In this document: piece by piece, positions 47,701 through 54,211 of the stretch | Position numbering within the stretch: position 1 is the stretch's first letter | Layout: each line of letters begins with the position of its first letter | DNA from: Schizochytrium sp. CCTCC M209059 | Lineage: Eukaryota; Sar; Bigyra; Thraustochytrida; Thraustochytriidae | NCBI GenBank assembly: GCA_000818945.1 | Contig: KN805408.1 | Coordinates: 102,324 to 156,534, forward strand | Direction of reading: 5' to 3' | DNA: 54,211 bases | Translations under genes and position numbers: made by a program | The notes under the pieces: model-generated | The model's input: only the letters and a program-made list of their open reading frames with translations | Databases searched by the model: none | Told to the model about the DNA's origin: nothing

Positions 47701-49116
47701 GTGGTGTGCTACATTGTTCCCGAGCTGGTGCCAGTCATTTTTGTGGGCTTGGGCCTATTCATTTGGCAGGTGGTGGCAGTCGACCGCACGAACCGCGAGG
47801 TGAAGCGATACTCGAACCAGTCGTTGTCGCCGATTCTGACCAACATTTCGGAAACGATTGACGCTCGCGAGCTGATTCGGTGCATGCAGCTCGAGGACTT
47901 TTTCAAGCTGCGCCACTATTCGCACGTGGACCGGTACACGACGAACTTGTACTTTAGCTACACGCTGGTGAACTTTAGCACGCTAGTGAGTGGGATTGTC
48001 TCGTTTATGCTGTCGCTGGGCGCAGCGATGGTGGTTATGCTGCGGCGCGAAAAGTATGATCCTGCCCTGGTGGGTCTCGCGGTCTCGTACAGTTTGCTCT
48101 TGCCTTACTTTTTGGCCATTCTCTCGAACGCTCTTCCCATTGGGTTCGCGGCACTGACGAGTCTGGAGCGCATCGTCGAGCTCAAGAGCGACCAAGTCAC
48201 GCAGGAGCCCGCTTGGTATCTGGAAGCCGACATGGAACTCGTTGACGGACACGCTAAATCTTGGGCGGCGAATGAGCTCGACCCCGAGACGGGGGAGCCG
48301 TCGGCGCCTCGACTCGTCGACGCCGAGGTGCTGGCGAGTGTTCCCGTTGCAGAGCGCGCTTGGCCAACGCATGGACGTCTCGACTTTGAGCGTGTCGTGT
48401 TGCAGTATCGTCCGGACCTTCCGCCCGCCTTGAAGGATGTGACGTTTTCGATCGAGGGTGGGCAAAAGGTGGGCGTCGTGGGTCGATCTGGGTCGGGCAA
48501 GTCGACGCTAGCGACGATTGCGCTCTTTCGCGTGCACGAACTCACGTCGGGGCGCATCATGCTGGACGGGCAGGACATTTCGAGAATTGGGTTGCAGCTC
48601 TTGCGGTCGTCGCTGACGATTATACCGCAGCAGCCGCTTTTGCTAAAGTCTCGTGGCCTGCGAGGCAATTTAGACCCCTTTGATGAGCACTCGGACTCTG
48701 ATCTGCTCGCTGCTATGGATCGCGTTGGTCTGAGCCGGGACCTGCTCAAGCCTAAGACGAATGGGGAGGAAGCGGAGGAGGCGCTGGCGCTTTCCATTGG
48801 CGAGCGTCAACTCTTGTCGCTGGCGCGCGCGATTTTACGCAAGTCACTCAAGGTGGTGGTTCTCGATGAGCCGACTTCTTCGCTGGATATGCGAAGCGAT
48901 GAGCAGATCCAAAAGGTCGTGCAGACTGCCTTTGCGCAAAGCACAGTCATGATGATTGCGCATCGTATCAACACGATTCGGCATTGCGAGCGCATTCTTG
49001 TCATGGATGATGGCAACATGGTCGAGTTTGACCATCCTGACACGCTTCTTGCCGACCCGAATTCTACTTTTTCCTCTATGGTGGCTGCCACCGAGGCGAG
49101 CGAGAATGCTCTTTAA
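44797..49116 (+). CDS. ABCC-family (MRP-type) ABC exporter
   Basis: A 1439-residue full transporter from ATG 44797 with the order TMD1-NBD1-TMD2-NBD2 and no TMD0, so a short ABCC. NBD1 has Walker A GKVGSGKSS (about 486), signature FSGGQ (about 577) and Walker B LLMDDILAAVD, where Asp replaces the catalytic Glu, a usual ABCC feature. An acidic linker at about 695-790 follows. NBD2 has Walker A GRSGSGKST (about 1229), a degenerate signature LSIGERQ and an intact Walker B with Glu (VVLDEPTSSLD, about 1354). Hence one hydrolytic and one mostly binding site are expected. The N-terminal pre-TMD part (PLDEEDVPLHN) matches ABCC proteins. These export organic anions, glutathione conjugates or nucleotides; the substrate cannot be told, nor whether it is in the plasma or a vacuolar membrane. 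Confidence 0.96.
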   Translation: MAAVSGSAAQLADLESGGDKKKKQQRSHRPGKWVDLSLAWVLPWVLKGYRTPLDEEDVPLHNRREEADFLTARAEELWAEQLEKLPREKTSLVRLMLSLQGFEFYMGLLLSVLQGVLFSVARPLLLRKIINMVSDPATTDALGVAVAICFAIVIMLEGFLQAQVKQLLSCQLGIRYIAWMSSLVHRKSTTVSTAAVSKAGLQEQSLIGSDVTRMVEDWRWMCMLPYVFTALIGGIVILAYVLRRASIVGFVIMFSIAFANFRITKLVKRVEEKDFALGDQRISILREILDGVKAIKMMAWEIPFQKLITKARTDETWYIKRFRTLTVTSINLGRASPILAACFSILTLAVTDPDSLNAATIFVAISSFQGLRLPLIAVPQQTTMLANSLVSFGRLRKYLLLDDAPPADALPENSPLAVEVSGASFSWSRRNSAATGGPPASSPESETTEAQKATVEPVASMSQTGEFGLRDINFSVRSRDHLVAIVGKVGSGKSSLLSSILGSMFLDEGSVRLTKKIAYIPQKPFIMSGTARENVLMGHPFEEEKFNRILHASALDVDLAHMPDGAETEIGERGQTFSGGQAARLSIARALYHDAELLLMDDILAAVDPEVANNLFRRTVLGFMGRSSSLRVERGGRRSVLMTLNQLHLLQYFDHVIVMDDACTGRIAEQGAYAELMSRHGGPLWRMMHGEVKVKADDAPADAGSVTEDEEVDEDDVKAGLEEANNPATSAKGDPVSVTDAAGASAATAGGAISEEAALKVEEEEAAEEEEDMGDAKMAVEMHEPRLMSSEMESVQGTKESDFVRHHVLVDKEKGEKGAVSSRILQEYLSAMGRGRLPFSFLFALVAYAFMGASDMYLASWTSQAASIEAQSEHLHHAAIYIALGVCNVIGIEILSLHNTGSSVAASKNVHGGCIDHILHAPITWYEKTPSGRIVSRFSGDLSMVDRQLAFIFDDVFQFVFLLLSLAVVVCYIVPELVPVIFVGLGLFIWQVVAVDRTNREVKRYSNQSLSPILTNISETIDARELIRCMQLEDFFKLRHYSHVDRYTTNLYFSYTLVNFSTLVSGIVSFMLSLGAAMVVMLRREKYDPALVGLAVSYSLLLPYFLAILSNALPIGFAALTSLERIVELKSDQVTQEPAWYLEADMELVDGHAKSWAANELDPETGEPSAPRLVDAEVLASVPVAERAWPTHGRLDFERVVLQYRPDLPPALKDVTFSIEGGQKVGVVGRSGSGKSTLATIALFRVHELTSGRIMLDGQDISRIGLQLLRSSLTIIPQQPLLLKSRGLRGNLDPFDEHSDSDLLAAMDRVGLSRDLLKPKTNGEEAEEALALSIGERQLLSLARAILRKSLKVVVLDEPTSSLDMRSDEQIQKVVQTAFAQSTVMMIAHRINTIRHCERILVMDDGNMVEFDHPDTLLADPNSTFSSMVAATEASENAL

Positions 49117-49634
49117 GGGATTACTTTCTATACAGCACAGTCTTCTTTTTTTGTTGTTGTTGTTCCAGGCCAGTTTTCTGTTGAAGTTCTGCCTTTGTTC
49201 CATTCTTCATTTGAGCAATGCAGCGGGAAACTTATCAAAAGAAGGCGTATCTTCTCGTGTTCTGCATGACAGCACAAGAGCAAACTTTAATTTGTCCCAC
49301 CCCTCAATCAAAGCATCACCCATGCGCTCTGGCTGACAGTGATGTTCTTTTCCGCGTCGATGGCCGGCCGCAAAGCTCTTTCTTGGTCGCTCTTGGCTTC
49401 TTCTTCTTCTCGTTCTTTTGCCTCCTCCTCAACAAAGCAAGCAGTATCTGTTATTGGCTTTCGTGCGCTGCGTGCGTGCGTTGCGTTGCGTTGCGTTGCG
49501 TGGCGTGGCGTTGCATTGCGTGGCGTTGCGAGCGAGGCGTGCGGACGCGCGAGCGCGAGCGGGCGGAGAGGTGCGAGGGTAAGGTAGACGGCGCTGCAGT
49601 CTCGCGCGGGTGAGACTCGCGAGGGTCGCTGAAG
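49117..49634. other. Intergenic between ABC and eIF3g-like genes
   Basis: 518 bp with TTG/TTC runs just after the ABC stop and a GCGTT pentamer array near 49484-49538, then GC-rich DNA into the next start. No frame is supported. Confidence 0.6.
49484..49538. repeat. Pentamer repeat (GCGTT)n with variants
   Basis: About eleven units of GCGTT, GCGTG or GCATT in the leader of the next gene. Confidence 0.9.
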
Positions 49635-50483
49635 ATGACACAGATGGCGGCGGTGGCAGCCTTGCCAGCGACGCTGCGCACGACGAACTACGTGGGCGCG
49701 AGCGCGCATGGCGGCGAGGAGGCGGCGGAGGACGAGCAAACCGTGCACCGAAGGTCCGTCCCAGACGAGAACGACGTGGTGTTTGACATTGCGTACAAAC
49801 CGAAGGCGTCGGGCGGGTTCGAGAGGAGCGTAGCCAAGTACAAGCTGTTTCGCAGGACGCGCGCGGCGACAGATGCAATTGAACGGCGGCAAAAACTCGA
49901 GCGCTTTGGCGCGCCCAAAGGCGCGCAAGGCATGGAACGTGGCGTCTCGATGGTTTCTCATGACGAAGTGACGATTGAGGACCCGTTGAGCGAGGACGCG
50001 AACAAGACGGGCGAGGAGCGCATGATTGAGAAGATCAAGGCCACTGTGAAGAACAAGGGCGCTCACCGGGCCGAACAAGAGGCCGCTTACGATTATGACA
50101 CGTATGTGAGCTCCCGATCCTCTGCGACTTCGGGTGGTGGAGGCAACTCAAACTCGCGGAGGCCTCAATCAACATCTCGATACGGTAATCCAAATGGCGG
50201 CGGTGGCGGCAGCAGCAGTAGCAGTCCCGGTCGTTTTCGGGGCAATGGTCCTGGTGGAAGCGGGGCAGGTGGTGGGCCTGGCGGGCAGGGACCTTCTCCT
50301 GCGCGCTCTCGGTATGGGCAGGGTCCCTCTCCAGGACGGTACCGGCCTGGCAATTCTTCGAACCCTCGCCATGGAGGTGGTCCCGGCGGGAATGGTGGTG
50401 GCGGTGGCGGTGGATCAAACCCACGATACCATGGCGGGCAAAAGCATGGCCAGAACCAGCACGGTGCATTCATGAGCCGGTAA
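49635..50483 (+). CDS. eIF3g-N-terminal-like protein with Gly/Arg-rich tail
   Basis: A 282-residue protein from ATG 49635. Residues about 45-120 align by eye with the N-terminal domain of translation factor eIF3g: FDIAYKPKASGGFERSV, then a basic helix ATDAIERRQKLERFG and a downstream VSHDEVTIEDP. In eIF3g this part binds eIF3i and is followed by a zinc knuckle and an RRM. Both are missing here: residues 150-282 are disordered, with Gly, Ser, Asn, Pro and Arg (GGGG, SPGRFRG, RPGNSS), a style of RNA-binding or condensate-forming tails. A GTGAGC word near 50105 and GTAAGA at the stop could be donors, but no RRM exon is seen downstream. So it is either an eIF3g paralogue that lost its RNA-binding half or a separate family. 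Expressed-protein call is better than the family call. Confidence 0.6.
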   Translation: MTQMAAVAALPATLRTTNYVGASAHGGEEAAEDEQTVHRRSVPDENDVVFDIAYKPKASGGFERSVAKYKLFRRTRAATDAIERRQKLERFGAPKGAQGMERGVSMVSHDEVTIEDPLSEDANKTGEERMIEKIKATVKNKGAHRAEQEAAYDYDTYVSSRSSATSGGGGNSNSRRPQSTSRYGNPNGGGGGSSSSSPGRFRGNGPGGSGAGGGPGGQGPSPARSRYGQGPSPGRYRPGNSSNPRHGGGPGGNGGGGGGGSNPRYHGGQKHGQNQHGAFMSR

Positions 50484-50976
50484 GAGCAACTTACTATTGA
50501 GTTGAAGTAGCATACTCCCGAAAAAATTGAAGTAGAAAAAGAAAAAGAAGAAGATGAAGAAAATTGAATGATTGTACTTTTGGTCCGCTCCTCCCTATTT
50601 ATCTCCCCCGACCGATGTGGCTGTAGGCTTTTTCTTTCACGTGAGGTCAATCACAAGCCTCAAAGAAAGAAAGCAACAGAGAATGAGCTACTTTGCGAAA
50701 GTACAATTTGAAGCATATTCATCTCGAAAAGAACAGTAAGAGGTACCTCTTTTGTGCTGTGGGCGCCATCGCGATGTCAAGGGGCAAGTCAATTTGATGC
50801 AAGTTGATTGGAAACGAAAGGTGTGCGTGTCAATTACATTGCCACATCTGAAGTAGACTGCGGGTCCAAACCAGCGCCTGTCGCTGCCTTGACCGACCAA
50901 CAGCGAGCACAACAACGATGGGTCCGCTTTCTCTAAGGAAAAACAAATTGCGGTTCGCCGCCAAACCTGTACTGCT

Positions 50977-51007
50977 CTGTACTGCACTGCTTTGCAGTGC
51001 AGTGCAG
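50977..51007. repeat. Inverted repeat, perfect 10-bp core stem
   Basis: ACTGCACTGC at 50981-50990 pairs perfectly with GCAGTGCAGT at 50994-51003 across a TTT loop; the stem extends four more pairs (one G-T). It is followed by further GCAGT copies to 51017. Confidence 0.85.
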
Positions 51008-51141
51008 TGCAGTGCACTGCCAGTGCTACGACGGGTCTTGGACCTGTCAACGAGCGGTGGACAATATAGGAAAAAACTCTGTTAGGTCTCGCGGTACTTC
51101 CACGTGGCGCTTCGCCATGGCACTCTCTGCGGGCCAGAGGC

Positions 51142-51161
51142 TTTTTTTTTTTTTTTTTTTT
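51142..51161. repeat. T20 homopolymer
   Basis: Run of twenty T, unusual in this GC-rich window. Confidence 0.95.
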
Positions 51162-51699
51162 CTGACGGTCTCTCATGGAGTACCGTATGCAGAGAAAGTG
51201 TCGCTCGTACGGACCCAAGCATGCACAAGCCAAATCACATCAGAAGTGTTCTCGCCACGCCATACTGTACGTAAGCCGTCGTGCACACAAGCCGCAGCAC
51301 GGCTACCGCGCCTTTCCTGCATCCAACCATCCATTCCATACTTCTGGAAAGACGGATCTCCGAACAATCCACGCGACACTGCTGTGCAGCCACGGACTTG
51401 GAGGTGCTGCATCAAGTGCAAGTTCTCTTGTCTTATGGTCCGTGGGCTCGCCAAGCTGAGCTGAGCTGAGTTGAGTTGAGTCGGTCGGTTGGTTGGTTGG
51501 TTGGCTGAGATGATGTAATGCAAACCTGTGATGGTGCAGGGGGAGAAAGAAGGGGAGAAAGAGCCGCAGAATAGTTTACTTTTGGAAAATGGCCCTAAAA
51601 TGTCGGCAAGAGCTGACGTCAGCGTCTTGCGAAGGCAACTTGGTGTGTGGAAATGTATTTTGGGGGAGAGAGGGAGAACGAACAATGGAGGAGGGCAAG

Positions 51700-51742
51700 A
51701 GAGGTAAAGAGAGGTAAAGAGAGAGAGAGAGAGAGAGAGAAG
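51700..51742. repeat. GA-rich repeat
   Basis: GAGAGGTAAA units followed by a pure GA run of about 11 units, about 120 bp after the bZIP stop. Confidence 0.85.
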
Positions 51743-51863
51743 CGAGGTGTTGCTTGCCTTGCATTGCATGCGAAAAGGATTTGATGGTCGCTCGGTCGCT
51801 CGCTTGGTCGCTCTCTTGCACGTCTGTTTGTCTGTCTGTATGTCAGGCTGAAGTTTTGCTTGC

Positions 51864-53336
51864 TTACTTGGAGCTCTCGTCCTTGACGTCGAGGGGTGAA
51901 TGGCTCGCGCTGGATGTGGATGAGGCACGGCTGGCAGAAGAGTGCGACTTTCGCACATGATCGTGGCGCGGAGTTGATGCCGAGTTTGCGTCATCGCTGA
52001 GACCCATCGTGCTGGCAGAATCGGCGAACTCCTCGTCCGTGCCCGGGTAGGCGGTGGGATCGTCGTCGGTGGCCTTGTTCCACATGTTGTTGAGCATGAA
52101 AGTGCAGGCCTGGTTGCGCTCGATCCAGAGGAGGAATTTGGCCTGCTGACTGGGCGAGATAGACTCCATGACTTGGTCCATCTGTTTAGCCATGGACTCA
52201 AAGTTCGACTTTACGCGGCTGTCGAGCTCAGTGAGAATGCGAAGGCACTCGGCAATGTTGCGGCGCTGCTGGCGAATACCGCCGCGCATAGACATGAGCG
52301 TGGCCTTTTGCTCGGCGCTAAGCTCGAGCTCGCCGCAGAGCATGTTCCAGATGCCGCCGCCAAAGGTCTTTTGGTTCTTCTTTTCGTCGTAGAACTCGTC
52401 GTTCTGCTGGAGAGACCACATGGTCATTTTACTGACGGTGGTGGGGATGAGGAGGCCCTTGAGCTTGCTGAGGTGGTAGGTGATGGCAGCGTTGCGTTCG
52501 CGGCCAAAGTCCGAGTAGAGCTCCTTGTATTGTTTGAGCATGGACTTGAGTTCGTCGACGTTGCCTGCGTTCTCGACGTGCTTGCGCATGCGCGTCATTT
52601 CCTGTTTGCGAGCGGCCTCCTTGGCGCTGCCGTCCTTGCCCTGATTAAGCTGGGTCTCGAGCTGTTTGTTCCACTGGCGAAGACGATCAACCTCCTCCTC
52701 CAGCTTTTGGTATTTTTCGCGCTTGCGGCGGCGGCAGTTGCGCGCGATCTCGCGGTTCTTCTCGAGCCTGCGCTGGCGCTTTTGGGTCGGGTCGGCAGGT
52801 TTGTTGTTGGAGGTGGTGTTGCCGGAGGTCGTGGACGATGCGACGGAGGAGACGCGATCGAGCTTTCGCTTGACGCCGTTGGAGTTGTTGTTGTTGTTGT
52901 TATTGTTGTTGGCGACTACGGTGGGCGACGGGCTGAGGGTCGCATCTTGTTGTGGCTGGGGCATGCCCATTGGCGAGCCGAGGGCGGCGTGTTGCTGCTG
53001 CTGCTGCTGCTGCTGCATCATGGCCGCGTGTTGGTGGGGGGCTGCAAAGGCGGCGTTGGGGCTGGCGGCCTTGCGCGTGCGGCGCGCGCCCCGCGTCGGC
53101 GGCACGGCTTGCTGCAGGCCCTGTGCATGCAGCTGACCGGGCTGGGGCGGGTGGGGCATCATGGCGCCGCCCGGCATGAGCGGGTCCATGCCGAAGCTTT
53201 CGTCGCCGAGGCCGTGCACGCCGGAGGACCCGAGGAGGTCTCCGCTCATGAGCATCCACGACGCGAGGTCGCTGTCCGCGCCGCTCATCCCTGCGGACTC
53301 TCCGGCCACAAAGTTGAGTGCGCTTTCGCTGTCCAT
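51864..53336 (-). CDS. bZIP transcription factor with LLW-type C-terminal domain
   Basis: A 490-residue protein from ATG 53336. The N-terminus is acidic and Met/Gly/Pro-rich, with poly-Q (about 107-116) and poly-N (about 140-150) tracts. The bZIP lies at about 182-230: basic region KNREIARNCRRRKREK in the N-x7-R-x9-L spacing, with Ile in place of the first Ala of NxxAAxxCR, then a leucine-zipper-like coil. Residues about 250-420 are helical and end in SPSQQAKFLLWIERN, like the C-terminal region next to bZIPs of TGA factors (DOG1 type) and of several protist bZIPs. It should bind DNA as a dimer in the nucleus; targets are unknown. The last ~60 residues are Ser-rich and disordered. Confidence 0.93.
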   Translation of the reverse strand: MDSESALNFVAGESAGMSGADSDLASWMLMSGDLLGSSGVHGLGDESFGMDPLMPGGAMMPHPPQPGQLHAQGLQQAVPPTRGARRTRKAASPNAAFAAPHQHAAMMQQQQQQQQHAALGSPMGMPQPQQDATLSPSPTVVANNNNNNNNNSNGVKRKLDRVSSVASSTTSGNTTSNNKPADPTQKRQRRLEKNREIARNCRRRKREKYQKLEEEVDRLRQWNKQLETQLNQGKDGSAKEAARKQEMTRMRKHVENAGNVDELKSMLKQYKELYSDFGRERNAAITYHLSKLKGLLIPTTVSKMTMWSLQQNDEFYDEKKNQKTFGGGIWNMLCGELELSAEQKATLMSMRGGIRQQRRNIAECLRILTELDSRVKSNFESMAKQMDQVMESISPSQQAKFLLWIERNQACTFMLNNMWNKATDDDPTAYPGTDEEFADSASTMGLSDDANSASTPRHDHVRKSHSSASRASSTSSASHSPLDVKDESSK

Positions 53337-54211
53337 GCTTCTTCTCCTTCTCGCTCCGCTCTTCCTACTTTTCCGCGGGGAGCCGCGACGCCGCCGCTCC
53401 TGCCGCTGCTGCTGCTGCTGCTGCTGCTCGCGCGCTGCTGCTGCCGCCGCTGCTGCTGCGCCGCTCCCTCCGCGGTCTTCGTCGTCGCCGTCGCGCTTCT
53501 TCTTCTTCTTCTTCTTCTTCTTCTTCTTCTCCCCCGCGCTGGCGGCGTGCGTGGTGTGGCTGGCGGAGGCGCTTTCCGAGTTTGCTGCCGCCGGCCTCGC
53601 GCCCGCTCCTCCTTTTTTTCATTCCTTCCGTGCAAACTTTATTTTTCTTTTCTTTTCTTTTTTTATCTTTCAGTTTTTCCCCCTGTCAAACCCCTTCTTC
53701 TGTTCCTTTTTATTTATCATAAGCGAAGAAAAACTTTCTTTCTTTCTTTCTTTCTTTTCTTTCTTTTCCATCCGAATCCAAACTTGCGCCTGGCTGGCCC
53801 GCCCTTCGGCTCGCCCGATCGACCAGGCAGGCTATCGATCACGACTGCGCTTCCCCCTCGACCCCGCGTCCCTCTTCCCGCTCGAGGCCGGCCGGCCGGC
53901 AGCGCCAGCCAGCGATCCAGCCAGACTTCTGGGTCTCCGGCGGCTGGCCAAAGAAAGCCCTCTCCCCTATCCCTCTCCCTCTCCCTCTCCCTCTCTCTCT
54001 CTCTCTCCGTCTGCCCACGTCAGCGCCGCCGCGCGCCTTCCTGACTATGCCAGTGCAACTACCTAAACAGAACTATCTATCTGCCTGCGCCGGGCGGGGC
54101 GGGGCGCGTCTCCTTCCTTCCTTCCTTCTTTCCTTCCTTTCTTCCTTTCTTCCTTTCTTCCCTTGCTTCCTTCCCGCTGTCCCTCTACGGGACGCCCGCG
54201 CGCCGTCCCCC
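53337..54211. other. Upstream region of the bZIP gene, to window end
   Basis: CTG/GCC repeats near 53400-53465, a TTC repeat near 53496-53529, T-rich DNA 53640-53770 with TTTC repeats, CT runs 53975-54007 and TTCC repeats 54110-54175. The part next to the gene is probably its 5' UTR. No coding frame is supported. Confidence 0.6.

Larger units (their letters stand above)
50484..51863. other. 1.4 kb intergenic between convergent genes
   Basis: Contains a strong hairpin (50977-51007), a T20 run (51142-51161) and TGAGT, TTGG and AG repeats at 51461-51512 and 51700-51742. One long antisense frame crosses it into the bZIP gene but lacks coding character. Confidence 0.6.

Noticed and set aside
51173..52201. 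342-codon frame (-) overlapping the bZIP C-terminus
   Set aside because: Shadow of the bZIP gene in another frame; the rest is microsatellite translation.

Overview
The window reads as nuclear DNA of a GC-rich, intron-poor protist. The gene set is plainly eukaryotic: cytosolic ribosomal proteins eL37 and eL18, a Sin3-type PAH domain, a class II histone deacetylase, FAN1, PEX14, signal peptide peptidase, an ABCC transporter and an ERGIC-53-like lectin. Long glutamine, serine and aspartate tracts, few introns, a PEX14 of the plant-type layout and a bZIP with an LLW-type C-terminal module suggest a stramenopile, most likely a labyrinthulomycete (thraustochytrid). That placement is inference from style and not proof. 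Bases 12764-13292 are an assembly gap (529 N).

Layout. 1-7.4 kb: a poly-Q protein with a helical C-terminus (+), eL37 (-), and a lysine-rich nucleolar-like protein (+) divergent from eL37. 7.4-11.4 kb: three tandem carbonyl-reductase-like SDR genes (+). 11.8-12.4 kb: eL18 (-), whose first exon is not in its ORF and probably lies upstream or in the gap. 13.3-19.5 kb: gene-poor DNA full of different microsatellites, with one small two-exon candidate gene. 19.5-22.8 kb: a fused ankyrin-HDAC-PAH protein (+). 23.3-25.4 kb: two tandem secreted cysteine-rich (PAN/Apple-like) genes (-), one with a frameshift. 26.3-27.3 kb: nitronate monooxygenase-like gene (-). 29.1-30.8 kb: L-type lectin (+). 31.2-34.6 kb: a LIM-domain protein (-) whose last exon, missed by a plain ORF call, encodes a tail anchor. 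35.5-38.4 kb: FAN1 (-). 38.7-41.1 kb: PEX14 carrying an extra PUB domain (-), divergent from SPP (+) at 41.8-43.2 kb. 44.8-49.1 kb: ABCC transporter (+). 49.6-50.5 kb: eIF3g-N-terminal-like protein without an RRM (+). 51.9-53.3 kb: bZIP factor (-).

The genes form no operon or defence island; they are ordinary eukaryotic neighbours. A secretory/organelle theme recurs (lectin, SPP, PEX14, two secreted Cys-rich proteins, tail-anchored LIM protein). The most notable content is domain fusion. The HDAC has absorbed the PAH module that normally lets Sin3 bind repressors. PEX14, the peroxisomal docking factor, has absorbed a PUB domain, the module that in other proteins binds the C-terminal tail of p97/Cdc48. 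Both are visible within uninterrupted reading frames. A third result is structural: a phase-matched 377-nt intron turns the apparent poly-Q tail of the LIM protein into intron and gives the protein a C-terminal membrane anchor.
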